From positions 1 to 64,000 of the forward strand of contig NZ_JOCA01000026.1 of NCBI RefSeq assembly GCF_000718785.1: DNA of 64,000 bases, given 5' to 3'. Position numbers and translations under genes: made by a program. Numbering within the stretch: position 1 is the stretch's first letter; the number at the start of each line of letters is the position of its first letter. Source of the stretch: Streptomyces sp. NRRL WC-3626 (GTDB lineage: Bacteria; Actinomycetota; Actinomycetes; Streptomycetales; Streptomycetaceae). Below the pieces are notes generated by a model. The model made no database searches and was not told where the DNA came from. It saw nothing but the letters and a program-made list of their open reading frames with translations. Positions 50,101 through 58,249 of the stretch are shown one piece after another.

Positions 50101-50921
50101 GGGATCACGTGGTACTCCACCGGACCGTCGGTGATGTGGACACCCCGCTCAACAGCGGACTGGCGGACACGCCCCGCACCTACCGGGCCGGCGAGGAGGT
50201 ACGCGAGACCTGGCAGGGCGCGGTGGTCCGGCCCTCCATTCCGCGCGCCGGGGTGCCGGCCACGACGCGGGACGGGAACGTACTGCGGCTGCGCATCCCG
50301 GAGTTCACCGACTCCGCGGCCGGCCACTGGTCCCGGCTGCTCGACGGCGGCACGGGCATCGGCGTACGGGCGCCGTCGACGGACACGGCCGACGCCGAGC
50401 TCTTCCGCGACGGCGAGAAGATCACCGGCCTGGCGGACGCGTGGCGGGACGTCGAGGTGCCGTCCGGTGCGGCGGACTACCGGCTGCGCCTGACGACCTC
50501 CCGCGAGTCCGCCGAGTGGGACTACGCCACGGCCACCGACACCTCCTGGACGTTCCGCTCCGGCCCGTCCGGGGAGGAGGCCCGGCTGCCGCTGCTGCAG
50601 GTCGACTACGACGTACCGGTCGACGCGCACAACGCCGTCGGTCCCGGCCGCGCGTACAGGCTGGGGCTGACGGTCCGCAACCAGGACGGGCTCGGCGCGC
50701 CGCGCGGGGTGCGCACGGTGGTGGAGGTGTCGTACGACGACGGCCGGCACTTCACCCGGGTTCCGGTCCGGGCGAAGGGCGAGAACGCCTTCTCGGCCGA
50801 GGTCAGGAGGCCGGCGGGCGTCCGGGGCGACACCCCCGTGACGCTCCGGGTCACCGCCGAGGACTCGGCCGGCAACTCGGTCCGGCAGACCGTGACGCGG
50901 GCGTATCTGCACCGCGGCTGA
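47166..50921 (+). CDS. Large secreted subtilisin-like serine protease (S8)
   Basis: 1251 residues. Signal peptide MRRMRIAAAVAAGLALSAGAMPPVAA. A ~180-residue propeptide-like part follows (VRLITGDRVTVHTG). The S8 domain (~215-500) has Asp in VAVLDTGADTGHPDLAG, His in FGHGTHVASIVGG, the oxyanion Asn in VVASGNAGPG and Ser in ASGTSMATPHVAGAAALL. The ~700 residues behind are beta-rich, probably with a PA-like insert (~830-930; LAVVTDEAGVAGPDLAERAAAAGARAVLVVHF) and cell-surface modules. ATG 47166 follows CAGGA. A LuxR/TrmB-like regulator gene follows, a neighbour often found with such proteases. Confidence 0.9.
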   Translation: MRRMRIAAAVAAGLALSAGAMPPVAADPGGTPGPATSPAPAPAGATVRLITGDRVTVHTGADGRRTASVVPGEGRRHILFRTIEEDGRLTVLPSDAAGLVTAGRLDRGLFDVTGLLGQRYDEAHTDALPLIVGDGPTVPDSTLRALTALAADGTAARRLETIDADAVRVPAKDLGAFWKRLAPAAGDASRAAAVPRVWLDGRVRASLDRSTAQIGAPEVWKAGFEGDDVKVAVLDTGADTGHPDLAGRVSEAEDFSGSSGTGDVFGHGTHVASIVGGSGAASGGSRKGVAPGADLLIGKVLGDDGFGTASQVIDGMEWAVARGAGVVNMSLGSDAPSDGTDPMSVSLNELSARSGALFVVASGNAGPGRGTIGSPAAADAALTVGAVDRDDSLADFSSRGPRPGDAAVKPDVTAPGVGIVAARAAGTTMGEVVDAHYVAASGTSMATPHVAGAAALLAQRHPDWTADRLKDALTSTARTVGGQLVTEQGGGRVDVAAAVRTPVVATATLALGTYGADDTGTVTRTVRYTNTSAEDVTLTLGAELATSGGRQVADGAVVPDRGNVTVPAGGTAEVPLTVNPARAQRGDYYGHLTAASADGSVTVHTTLSLIVNGPVHKLKVVSYDNDGRRIHALPTVWGANGFVEYTDRDNAVAEVEEGTYQLTSGGVERVDGKEVLRQVVLPEIKVTKDTTVVVDPRKTVKVEIRTPRPAEQSGILSYQTYRQIDGHGWIDGTMYFDIAEALYVSPTAEVTDGIFEFASRWQLVAPLLEAGVVGGTEDLGAYYMPRSPLLDQRGERLRAVAAGTTDAPDFRRARGRLAVVTDEAGVAGPDLAERAAAAGARAVLVVHFNDNGWTRWTPDGERWKVPVVRVGARTGADLLKRIERRSTTVAFGGTARSPYLYDVMQVSEQRIPDRVVHTVSERNSAVVRSVYADNGGVEWAAEQRFARRPYQDFAWLQYTRHVPTAFTRTEYVSSGTTEWDHVVLHRTVGDVDTPLNSGLADTPRTYRAGEEVRETWQGAVVRPSIPRAGVPATTRDGNVLRLRIPEFTDSAAGHWSRLLDGGTGIGVRAPSTDTADAELFRDGEKITGLADAWRDVEVPSGAADYRLRLTTSRESAEWDYATATDTSWTFRSGPSGEEARLPLLQVDYDVPVDAHNAVGPGRAYRLGLTVRNQDGLGAPRGVRTVVEVSYDDGRHFTRVPVRAKGENAFSAEVRRPAGVRGDTPVTLRVTAEDSAGNSVRQTVTRAYLHRG

Positions 50922-50934
50922 CGAGCCGGGCGGG

Positions 50935-50976
50935 ACGGCGGTGGGAGCGGGCGGCGACGTCCGTTCCCACCGCCGT
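50935..50976 (+). terminator. Terminator of the subtilase gene
   Basis: A perfect 12-bp stem (ACGGCGGTGGGA / TCCCACCGCCGT) with an 18-nt loop, 13 nt after the stop. Just after it lie the repeats TATACGGTA and GTATACCGG, possible regulator sites before the next gene. Confidence 0.65.
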
Positions 50977-51042
50977 TCACACGGTGTTATACGGTATTCG
51001 ACGGTTGAAGCGCTGCATGTCGTCGTATACCGGGAGGGCGCC

Positions 51043-52047
51043 GTGACGCTGGAGGCCGCCGGGGTCACCGGGCCCGAGGAGACCGTCTACCGGCTGCTGG
51101 TGACCATGGGCCGGGCGACGGTGCGGGAGGTCGCCGACCGGGCCGGTCTGCCGGACGGCCATGCGCAGCGGCTGCTGGACGCCCTGGCAGCGAAGGGCAT
51201 GATCAGCCAGAACGACGGGCTGCCGCGCCACTACCGCGCCACCCCTCCCGACGTGGCGCTGCTGCCCCGGCTCAAGCGCCGCGCCGACGCCCTCGACCTG
51301 GCCAGGGCGGAAGCGGCCGGACTGGTGGAGAGCTACCGCGAGACGATGCGCCGGGGCGACGCGGGGCAGCTCATCGAGGTCATCACGGGCGCCGAGGCGC
51401 TGCGCCAGCATCTGCGGCAGATCCAGGACGGCGCGCGCGACGAGATGCTGTGGTTCTGCAAGGCGCAGTACGTGGCGATGCCGTCCGGCAGCAACCGGGC
51501 CGAGTACGAGGCGCTGGAACGGGGCGTGCGCTACCGGGTGCTGTACGAGAAGGCCTTCTTCGACGACGAGGGCGCCGTCGATAACGTTGTCGAGGGCGTG
51601 CGGGCCGGGGAGCTGGCACGGGCCGTGCCGCATCTGCCGCTGCGGCTCGCGGTGGCGGACCGGGCGATCGCCGTCTGCCCGCTGGTGCCGGGCGGTCCGC
51701 ACGGCAGCCCGGACGAGCCCACGTCCGCGCTGGTGCGCGACAGCAATCTGCTGGCGGCCCTGATCGCGCTCTTCGAGCGGTACTGGGAGGACGCCGTACC
51801 GCTGGTCGTGGACGACACCGGCTCGGTGGCGGGCACCGACGGCGCCGGCCCGGCCGACTCCCTCACCGCCACCGACCGGCGTCTGCTGGCCCTGCTGGTG
51901 GCGGGGGTGACGGACAAGGCGGTCGCCAGTCAGATGGGGCTCAGCCGGCGCACCGTGCAGCGGCGCATCCAGCGGATGATGGAACTGGCCGGGGCGACGA
52001 CCCGGATGCAGCTCGCCTGGCAGGCGGCCCGGCGCGGCTGGCTGTGA
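51043..52047 (+). CDS. TrmB/LuxR-type transcriptional regulator
   Basis: 334 residues. The N-terminal winged helix (ETVYRLLVTMGRATVREVADRAGLPDGHAQRLLDALAAKGMI) is TrmB-like. A central sensory region (~100-255) follows. The C-terminal LuxR helix-turn-helix (LTATDRRLLALLVAGVTDKAVASQMGLSRRTVQRRIQRMMELAGATTRMQLAWQA) binds DNA. Streptomycetes have many such proteins beside secreted proteases, and control of the subtilase upstream is plausible. The GTG start at 51043 has GGGAGG 6 nt upstream; the longer frame starts before the promoter-like repeats. Confidence 0.86.
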   Translation: MTLEAAGVTGPEETVYRLLVTMGRATVREVADRAGLPDGHAQRLLDALAAKGMISQNDGLPRHYRATPPDVALLPRLKRRADALDLARAEAAGLVESYRETMRRGDAGQLIEVITGAEALRQHLRQIQDGARDEMLWFCKAQYVAMPSGSNRAEYEALERGVRYRVLYEKAFFDDEGAVDNVVEGVRAGELARAVPHLPLRLAVADRAIAVCPLVPGGPHGSPDEPTSALVRDSNLLAALIALFERYWEDAVPLVVDDTGSVAGTDGAGPADSLTATDRRLLALLVAGVTDKAVASQMGLSRRTVQRRIQRMMELAGATTRMQLAWQAARRGWL

Positions 52048-52056
52048 ACCGCCGCC

Positions 52057-53343
52057 TCACCCGGCACCGAGGGCGCGCAGCATCCTGCGCTGGTGACGGT
52101 GGCCGACCGTCTCGTAGCCGACCACGGTGACGAACGGGGCGAGCATCACCACCAGCAGACACACCGCCGTCCCCACCCCGGCCACCGCGAGGAGCACCGC
52201 AGCGAGGAGCACCGCGAGGGTGAGGGAGATCAGCAGCAGATGGAACCGGTCCCCCGCCGACAGCAGCAGGGTGTGCAGCAGATAGACCATCAGCAGGTAG
52301 ACCCCGACCGGGACGGCCAGTGACAGCACCACGGCCACCTCGCCGATCCTCGCGTGGTGCTCCAGGTACAGGCCGGCCACATGCAGTCCCGCGCCGGCGC
52401 CCGCGATGCCCATGAACAGCGGGATGTGGCCGTAGCCGAAGAGATAGCCCCGGCCGCGCCGGCGGGCCAGGATCGGGCCGAACGGTGTGGTGAAGTACAC
52501 CCACCACATGCCGAACGTCAGCCCCACACCGGCGACCACGACGGCGATCGCGTTCGCGCTCCAGTCCGTGCCGGTCTCGCCGCCGAGCAGGTCACCGGAC
52601 GAGGCCACGGTGCCGACGACTCCCTCGCCGAGCGTGATGATCGCGAACAGGCTGTACCGTTCCGCGACATGGTGCGGGTGCCAGGGCGTGCCGCCGGAGC
52701 GGCCCTGTGCGAGCAGCGGCAGCAGCAGCTCCACGGCCCCCAGCACGGCGAAGGCGACGAACGCCACCGCGAGGGTCAGATGGGTGAACGAGATCGCGAT
52801 CCAGCCGAGCTGGACCAGGACGACCCAGCGGATGTTCCGCATCCCCACGTCGTGGAAGGGCGGCGACTCACGGGCCGCGCGCCACCACTGCAGCACCATG
52901 GCGATCCGGATCACGACGTACCCGAGGACCATGGCGCGCAGTTCCAGGTACTCGCCCTCCTCGATGGAGTGGAACATGGCGGGCAGGCCGAGGGAGAAGA
53001 CGACCACGCCGACCATCTGCACCATGGTCAGGGCCCGGTAGTGCCAGTCGTCGGTGGCGAAGGCGGAGGAGAACCAGCTGAAGCTGATCCAGGCGACGCT
53101 GATGGCGAACATCGCCAGGACGAAGGCGCCGACGGCTTCGAGCGCGTGGTCCTCGGCGAACATCTCGGCGAAGTGGGAGGCCGCGGTGCCCACCGCCACC
53201 ACGAACGTCAGATCGAACAGCAGCTCGAGGGGGGTGGCGGTCCTGCCCGGTTCCGCCGGGTCACGGCCGGTCATGGGTGTTCTGCTGTGCGCCAGCCTGC
53301 CGCCTTCGGCGTCGGCGGGCGCGGGGTGTCCGGGGTCGGTCAT
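52057..53343 (-). CDS. Low-temperature requirement A (LtrA) family membrane protein
   Basis: 428 residues with about eleven to twelve hydrophobic helices. PLELLFDLTFVVAVGTAASHFAE is the LtrA signature. AERYSLFAIITLGEGVVGT and GYLFGYGHIPLFMGIAGAGAG are further conserved segments. The family is named after a Listeria protein needed for growth in the cold; its molecular role is not known. The start is uncertain because no good ribosome site was found; 53343 was chosen since it precedes the basic, hydrophilic N-terminus. It is convergent with the regulator. Confidence 0.85.
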   Translation of the reverse strand: MTDPGHPAPADAEGGRLAHSRTPMTGRDPAEPGRTATPLELLFDLTFVVAVGTAASHFAEMFAEDHALEAVGAFVLAMFAISVAWISFSWFSSAFATDDWHYRALTMVQMVGVVVFSLGLPAMFHSIEEGEYLELRAMVLGYVVIRIAMVLQWWRAARESPPFHDVGMRNIRWVVLVQLGWIAISFTHLTLAVAFVAFAVLGAVELLLPLLAQGRSGGTPWHPHHVAERYSLFAIITLGEGVVGTVASSGDLLGGETGTDWSANAIAVVVAGVGLTFGMWWVYFTTPFGPILARRRGRGYLFGYGHIPLFMGIAGAGAGLHVAGLYLEHHARIGEVAVVLSLAVPVGVYLLMVYLLHTLLLSAGDRFHLLLISLTLAVLLAAVLLAVAGVGTAVCLLVVMLAPFVTVVGYETVGHRHQRRMLRALGAG

Positions 53344-53445
53344 GAGCAGCATGATGACGTATGCGCGCCACATCCCCGCCGGCCTCGGCGAACCGGGCGT
53401 CGTACGGCCGTGCCGTCCTACGACGCCCGGTGCCGACGCGGGCCG

Positions 53446-54261
53446 CTACGGTTTGCGGGCGATCGCTCCGTACATCGCGATGTCCTCGTCGCGGATGCCC
53501 TGTTCTCCGGTGCCGTCCGGATGCCACTTGTGGACCTGGACGATCCCAGGACCGGTGAGCTCGAGGCCCTCGAAGAACTCGTGCGCCTCGTCGATGGTGC
53601 GCAGCCGCATCGGCATGTCGCGGGCCGCGTACTCGCGGGCCACCCGCCCCACCTCCTCGGGCGCGAACTCCGCGGTGCCGATGGTCATGGCGAGGTGGCT
53701 GCCGGAGGGCAGGGGCTCCAGCAGGCGCCGGACGATGCCGACGGCGTCGTCCTCGTCGAGGACGAAGTGGACGATGGCGATGACCGTCAGCGCCACCGGC
53801 CGGTCCAGATCGAGGGTCTCCCGCAGTTCGGGGGCGGCCAGGATGGTCGCCGGGTCGCGGAAGTCCGCCTCGATGTACGCCGTCCTGCCCTCCGGTGTGC
53901 TGGCCAGCAGTCCCTGGGAGAGGGTGAGGACGATGGGGTCGTTGTCGACGTAGACCACGCGTGACCCGGGCGCCGCCGACTGGGCGATCTCGTGCAGGTT
54001 CGGGGAGGTGGGTATGCCGGTGCCGACGTCGAGGAACTGGCGCATCCCGGCCTCTTCGACGAGCCACCGCACCGCCCGGTTCATCCAGTCCCGGTTGGCG
54101 CGCATGTGGACGGGCAGGGCGGGCCACTCCCGGGCCATGGCGTCGCCGGCCTCCTGGTCCGCCGGGTAGTAGTCCTTGCCGCCGAGGATGTAGTCGTAGA
54201 TCCGCGCGGAGTGCGCGTTCTCGGTGTCGATCCGGTCGGCCGGCCATCCGTTCTCGGGCAC
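53446..54261 (-). CDS. SAM-dependent methyltransferase, DUF574 (Methyltransf_19)
   Basis: 271 residues. NAHSARIYDYILGGKDYYPADQEAG is the hallmark of the DUF574 family common in Streptomyces. FLDVGTGIPTSPNLHEIAQ is SAM motif I, and VVYVDNDPIVLTLSQGLL motif II. The target is unknown; several copies per genome are normal. GTG start follows AAGGAG at good spacing. It lies 49 nt downstream of the XRE/DUF5753 regulator on the same strand and is probably in its transcript. Confidence 0.9.
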   Translation of the reverse strand: MPENGWPADRIDTENAHSARIYDYILGGKDYYPADQEAGDAMAREWPALPVHMRANRDWMNRAVRWLVEEAGMRQFLDVGTGIPTSPNLHEIAQSAAPGSRVVYVDNDPIVLTLSQGLLASTPEGRTAYIEADFRDPATILAAPELRETLDLDRPVALTVIAIVHFVLDEDDAVGIVRRLLEPLPSGSHLAMTIGTAEFAPEEVGRVAREYAARDMPMRLRTIDEAHEFFEGLELTGPGIVQVHKWHPDGTGEQGIRDEDIAMYGAIARKP

Positions 54262-54310
54262 CTCGGGTCTCCTTCACAGGTCGTGGGCGGTGGGTGGGGA
54301 CGGGGCGCGG

Positions 54311-55186
54311 TCAGAGGTCCTTGCGGATCCGTTCGAGAACGGCCTCGGTCGCGGTGGCGGGCGGCGCCTGGGCACCGGCCCGGTCGAGTGCCTCGCGGTA
54401 CACGACGACGTCGTCGGCCTTGTCGAGATAGACGGCGCCCACCAGAGCGTCGAGGTAGACGACATCGGGCAGTTCACGCGCCCGGAAGCGGAAGAGCTGG
54501 AACGAACCGGCGCGCAGGGCCGGGTGGGGGCCGCCCGCGAACGGCGTGATCTGCAGTGTCACCTGCGGCAGGCGCTGGAGTTCGATGAGGTGGCCGATCT
54601 GGGCGCGCATCACGTCCGGGCCGCCGACCGGCCAGCGGAGCACGGTCTCGTCCATCACCACCCACACCGTCGGCGGTGTGTCCCGGCCGAGCAGTTCCTG
54701 CCGGCGCATCCGCAGGGCGATCCGTCGCTCGGTGGCCTCGGGGCGGGCGTGCGGGTTGCCGGCGGCCAGCAGGGCGCGGGCGTAGGCCTCGGTCTGCAGC
54801 AGTCCGTGCACGAACTGGCCCTCGTAGGCGCGGATCTGCCAGGCCGCCTGTTCCAGGCTCAGATAGGCGGCGAACCAGTCCGGCATCACGTCGCGGTACG
54901 TGTGCCACCAGCCGCGCTTGTTGGCCTCGCGGGCCGACTTCAGGAAGGTGTCGATCTCCTGACGGTCCGTCACGCCGTAGACGTGGAGCAGCTTCTCGGT
55001 GTCGGCGAGACGGAGCCGGGCGACCTTGGCGGCCTCCATCCGGCGGATCGTGGAGTGGCTGACCCCGATGGCCGTTCCGGCCTCCTCGTAGGTGAGGCCG
55101 GCCCGGGTCCGCAACTCCTCGAGCCGCCGGCCGAGGATCATGCGCAGGACGGAGGGGGCACCGCCCCAGTCGGTCTCCGCGGTCAT
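54311..55186 (-). CDS. XRE-family regulator with DUF5753 domain
   Basis: 291 residues. The helix-turn-helix (LGRRLEELRTRAGLTYEEAGTAIGVSHSTIRRMEAAKVARL) occupies residues ~18-60, and DUF5753 (~110-285; YEGQFVHGLLQTEAYARALL, VVYLDALVGAVYLDKADDVVVY) the rest. This is the whiJ/abaA-type regulator family that controls development and antibiotic production with DUF397 and ATPase partners. No DUF397 gene is present. ATG follows GGAGGCGGGGC. It is divergent from an anti-sigma-like ATPase gene across ~210 nt, a usual pairing. Confidence 0.9.
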   Translation of the reverse strand: MTAETDWGGAPSVLRMILGRRLEELRTRAGLTYEEAGTAIGVSHSTIRRMEAAKVARLRLADTEKLLHVYGVTDRQEIDTFLKSAREANKRGWWHTYRDVMPDWFAAYLSLEQAAWQIRAYEGQFVHGLLQTEAYARALLAAGNPHARPEATERRIALRMRRQELLGRDTPPTVWVVMDETVLRWPVGGPDVMRAQIGHLIELQRLPQVTLQITPFAGGPHPALRAGSFQLFRFRARELPDVVYLDALVGAVYLDKADDVVVYREALDRAGAQAPPATATEAVLERIRKDL

Positions 55187-55398
55187 GCCCCGCCTCCTCA
55201 CATCGGATGTTCGAGGCTCACTGTCCCGGTGGACGGAAGCAGCATGCACGGAGCGAGCTGCAATTTTCAACTCGCCTGTTGCGAGCGGCCGTTGGCGAGT
55301 GCCAGAGTGTGCGCACCGTCCTGCGGCGGCCCGCCGAAGGGCCGGGCGGGACCGGCCGGCCGACCCCCGGCGCACAGTCCGACGAAAGGCCTACGGAG
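55187..55398. promoter_or_regulatory. Divergent control region of XRE/DUF5753 and ATPase genes
   Basis: 212 nt. It includes an AT-rich patch (CTGCAATTTTCAACTC, ~55257-55272) and the dyad CTCGC-CTGTT-GCGAG (~55270-55284). Either could be a regulator site. Hexamers could not be assigned with confidence. Confidence 0.35.
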
Positions 55399-55893
55399 AT
55401 GGCTCGCCTCCCCTTACCCAGGCCGTCGTACCCCGCCGGACACGAGCACTCCTCCCCCAGACCGCCCGGAGGCGAGCCGGCGGCCCCCGGCCGTCTCGCC
55501 TCCGGGCTCCGTACGTTCGACCTGCCGGCGACCGCCGCCTCGGTCGGCGCCGCCCGCGCCGGCGTGCGTGAGCTGCTCAGGGCGTGGGACGTCGCCGACG
55601 AGGTGCGTGACAACGCTGTCATCGTGACGTCGGAGCTCGTCACCAACGCGCTCACCCACGCGGCGGGCGACCGCGTCGTCTGCCGCGTGCGGCTGCTGGC
55701 CGGCCGCGTCCGCATCGAGGTCGAGGACGAGGCCCGCGGCCCGGACCTGCCCATGCTCCGCCGCCCCGGCCCCGACGACCAGAGCGGCCGCGGCCTCCTC
55801 CTGGTCGACGCCCTCAGCGACGACTGGGCGGTGACCCGCACACCGGGACAGCCGGGCCGCACGGTCTGGGCAGCCCTCGACACCCGAACCTGA
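55399..55893 (+). CDS. Anti-sigma-like ATP-binding protein (RsbW/HATPase_c_2)
   Basis: 164 residues. The GHKL core contains NAVIVTSELVTNALTHAAGD (N box), VEDEARGPDLP (G1) and DQSGRGLLLVDALSDDWAV (G2). The N-terminal ~45 residues are Pro-rich and variable. Proteins of this group are very abundant in Streptomyces and work as anti-sigma kinases or partners of DUF397/XRE proteins. Here it is divergent from an XRE/DUF5753 gene. ATG 55399 follows GGAG closely; the reading starting upstream overlaps the promoter region. The next 205 nt to 56098 hold nothing I can assign. Confidence 0.85.
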   Translation: MARLPLPRPSYPAGHEHSSPRPPGGEPAAPGRLASGLRTFDLPATAASVGAARAGVRELLRAWDVADEVRDNAVIVTSELVTNALTHAAGDRVVCRVRLLAGRVRIEVEDEARGPDLPMLRRPGPDDQSGRGLLLVDALSDDWAVTRTPGQPGRTVWAALDTRT

Positions 55894-56098
55894 CCCGCTG
55901 GACGTCCTCATCGTCATGCGGAGGGCGAGCGCCACCGTGCCGTTCATGGACCGGCGCCGGCCGAACCCGGAGGACCGGCAGGCCCACCTCTCGGCCGTGC
56001 GGAAGCTGTTGTCGGGTGACGCGACCGTCGAGGAGGCGCCGAGGAGCACGGACGCCGTCGTCGACGGGGGCGGACGCTCCCGTCGGCCCGGATCGGTG

Positions 56099-57313
56099 TC
56101 ATCCCCCGGTCAGCCGCCGGACGGCCTCGAGGGTACGGCGGGCCCCGTTCTCGGTCGCCAGATGGCATGCCACCCTTGCCGCCGCTCTGCTGTACGCCTG
56201 CTTCCTCACCGCTTGCCCGAGTGCGCCGGCCAGCCGTTCGGCGGTGAGGGACCGGAAGGGGATCGGTGCGGTGGCTGCGCCGAGGGCGGCGAGCCGCCCC
56301 GCCCAGAACGGCTGGTCCGCGGTCACCGGCACGGTGACCGCCGGCACCCCGGCGCGCAGCGCGGCGGCGGAGGTGCCGGCCCCGCCGTGGTGGACAACCG
56401 CGGCCAGCCGTGGAAACAGCAGGGCGTGCGGTACGTCCCCGATGGTGAGCACGTCGTCCCCGTCGGCGGCGAGCCCGGCGCTGCCGGCCTGGAGGATCCC
56501 CCGCAGTCCGGCACGGCGCAGGGCGCGCACGGCGATCTCGCTCAGCCGTTCCCCGTCTCCGGACGCCATGCTCCCGAAGCCGATGAGGACGGGCCGTGGG
56601 CCCGCCGACAGGAAGTCCTCGAGCCGGGAGGGCAGCCGCTCGGCCGGGTCGTGGTGGGGCCACCAGTTGCCCACGACCTCCAGGCCGGGGCGCCAGTCGG
56701 AGGGACGCGGCACCAGGGCCGTACTGAAGCCGTACAGGATCGGCCAGTTCGCCCGCTCCTGTCGCCGGCGCGTCTCGGAGGGGGAGGCAGGGGGAAGGCC
56801 GAGACGCCGGCGCAGCTGTGCGACCGCCGGTTCGTAGACGCGGTCGGCCATCCGCAGGGCGAAGCGTCCGGTCGCCCGGTTGGCGAGCCGGCCCAGTGAG
56901 CGGGAGCCGGTCACGACGGGCGGGAAGTCGCCGGTCGGCTCGGTGGGCTGGAGGTGGACGCCGAGGCTCGGTGTGCCCATCGCCTCGGTGAGGTGCCAGC
57001 CGAGCGGGGCCGTGGTGGTCGACAGCAGGAGCAGGTCCGTGCCCTTGTCCACCGCGTCCGCGAAGCCCTGGCCCAGTTCGGTGACGAACGCGGCAGCGGT
57101 CCGCATCAGCTCACGTCCGCCCGTGCCGCCGCCGCGCATGCGTGTGTCGGCGGGCAGGCCGCGGAATTCCAGCCCCGCGTCGTGCGCGAGGGGTGCGAAC
57201 GTGTCGGTGGCGGCGAGGACCACGTCGTACCCGGCCCGGCGCAGTTCGCGTCCCAGCCCCGTGTACGGCGCGACGTCGCCGCGTGATCCGGCCGCGGCGA
57301 TCGTGATCCTCAT
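56099..57313 (-). CDS. Glycosyltransferase (GT1, sterol/antibiotic type)
   Basis: 404 residues. The N-terminal MRITIAAAGSRGDVAPYTGLGRELRRAGYDV has the GSRGDVxP motif of sterol-, rhamnolipid- and antibiotic-glycosyltransferases. PVLIGFGSMASG begins the second half, and AAVVHHGGAGTSAAALRAGVPAVTVPVTADQPFWAGRL is the sugar-nucleotide signature. It attaches a sugar to a lipid or natural product. The ATG overlaps the stop of the TipAL-type regulator (ATGA), so a drug-binding regulator and a glycosyltransferase are made from one message. Glycosylation of an incoming antibiotic as defence is an attractive but unproven idea. Confidence 0.9.
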   Translation of the reverse strand: MRITIAAAGSRGDVAPYTGLGRELRRAGYDVVLAATDTFAPLAHDAGLEFRGLPADTRMRGGGTGGRELMRTAAAFVTELGQGFADAVDKGTDLLLLSTTTAPLGWHLTEAMGTPSLGVHLQPTEPTGDFPPVVTGSRSLGRLANRATGRFALRMADRVYEPAVAQLRRRLGLPPASPSETRRRQERANWPILYGFSTALVPRPSDWRPGLEVVGNWWPHHDPAERLPSRLEDFLSAGPRPVLIGFGSMASGDGERLSEIAVRALRRAGLRGILQAGSAGLAADGDDVLTIGDVPHALLFPRLAAVVHHGGAGTSAAALRAGVPAVTVPVTADQPFWAGRLAALGAATAPIPFRSLTAERLAGALGQAVRKQAYSRAAARVACHLATENGARRTLEAVRRLTGG

Positions 57314-58110
57314 CGGCCCTCCCGGGCATCGGTGACGCTGCCCGCGTGACGGGCGGCGTTGGCGTGGACGGCGTCGCGTGTGTAGGCGGCCAGGCCCGGG
57401 CGCTGCTGCGAGGGCGGCACGACCAGGGCGAACGCGCGCGGGTCGGCGGCGAAATCGTCCGCGATACGCCGGTGCGTGTCGGGCGGGCAGGAGGTGAACC
57501 AGCGTGCGATGTGCAGGCGGTGCTCCTCGGCGAGGTCCATGGCCCGCTCGCCGCAGCTCGCCTCCCCCTCGTCGAAGGCCGCGAGCAGCTCCGCCCGCCA
57601 GGCGGCGGCCTCGCCCATGAGGCGGCGCCAGTCCTCCTTGGTGTGGGCGTCCGCGCGTGCCATCGCCTCGCGCTGTCCTTCCGAGTGCGCCCATTTCAGC
57701 TCCGCCTCGGTGGCGTAGCTCAGGTCGAAGGTGACCTCGCCGAACACCTCGAAGCGTTCCTCGGGTGTCAGGGGCACCCCGGTCCGCTGGACCTCTATCG
57801 CCCGTTCCGCCACCTCGGCCAGCCGCCGCAGTCTGGCGATCTCCTCGTTCAGCTCGCACTGCCGGGCCCGCAGCCGCTCCAGGGCGTTGGCCTGCGGATC
57901 CTCGAAGATCACGGCGATCTCCTCCAGCGGAAAGCCGAGCTCACGGTAGAAGAGGATCTGCTGGAGACGGACCAGGTCGGCCTCGCTGTAGAGCCGGTAT
58001 CCGGCGTGGCTGCGGTCACTGGGCGGAAGCAGTCCCGCCTTGTCGTAGTGATGCAGTGTCCGCACCGTCACCCCGGCGAAGGCCGCGACCTGCCCCACGG
58101 AGTAGCTCAT
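57310..58110 (-). CDS. MerR-family regulator with TipAS ligand domain (TipAL-like)
   Basis: 266 residues. The MerR winged helix (SVGQVAAFAGVTVRTLHHYDKAGLLPPSDRSHAGYRLYSEADL) and dimer helix (~75-115) lead to a TipAS-like domain (~150-260): WAHSEGQREAMARADAHTKEDWRRLMGEAAAW and HIARWFTSCPPDTHRRIADDFAADPRAFA. TipAL activates its promoter when thiopeptide antibiotics bind the C-terminal domain. The Cys that forms the covalent thiostrepton link may be one of those in GEASCGERA or FTSCPPD. ATG 58110 begins the conserved MSYSVGQVA. It is coupled to a glycosyltransferase downstream. A dyad with TTGACC lies upstream. Confidence 0.92.
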   Translation of the reverse strand: MSYSVGQVAAFAGVTVRTLHHYDKAGLLPPSDRSHAGYRLYSEADLVRLQQILFYRELGFPLEEIAVIFEDPQANALERLRARQCELNEEIARLRRLAEVAERAIEVQRTGVPLTPEERFEVFGEVTFDLSYATEAELKWAHSEGQREAMARADAHTKEDWRRLMGEAAAWRAELLAAFDEGEASCGERAMDLAEEHRLHIARWFTSCPPDTHRRIADDFAADPRAFALVVPPSQQRPGLAAYTRDAVHANAARHAGSVTDAREGR

Positions 58111-58136
58111 CCACCCGCCCTTTCGTCGGCACCCAG

Positions 58137-58165
58137 CCTCAAGCCTGACGTAGGGGGAGGGTCAA
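58137..58165 (-). promoter_or_regulatory. Candidate MerR-type operator/promoter
   Basis: On the minus strand TTGACC (58165-58160) is followed by a dyad with outer arms CCTC (58157-58160 complement) and GAGG (58140-58137). The spacing would put the operator between -35 and -10, as MerR regulators require. The -10 box itself is poor. Confidence 0.4.
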
Positions 58166-58249
58166 CTCACGGCCGGCCGGGCAAGCCGGCGGGCGCCGGG
58201 TGCGGGGGCGGGGATCCCCGGGTCGCCGACCCGGACGGGCGAGCCGACA

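Noticed and set aside
55894..56098. Possible small plus-strand gene starting at 55916 (MRRASATVPFMDRRR...)
   Set aside because: No ribosome site and no family resemblance, and the frame runs on into the complement of the glycosyltransferase gene. Treated as non-coding.
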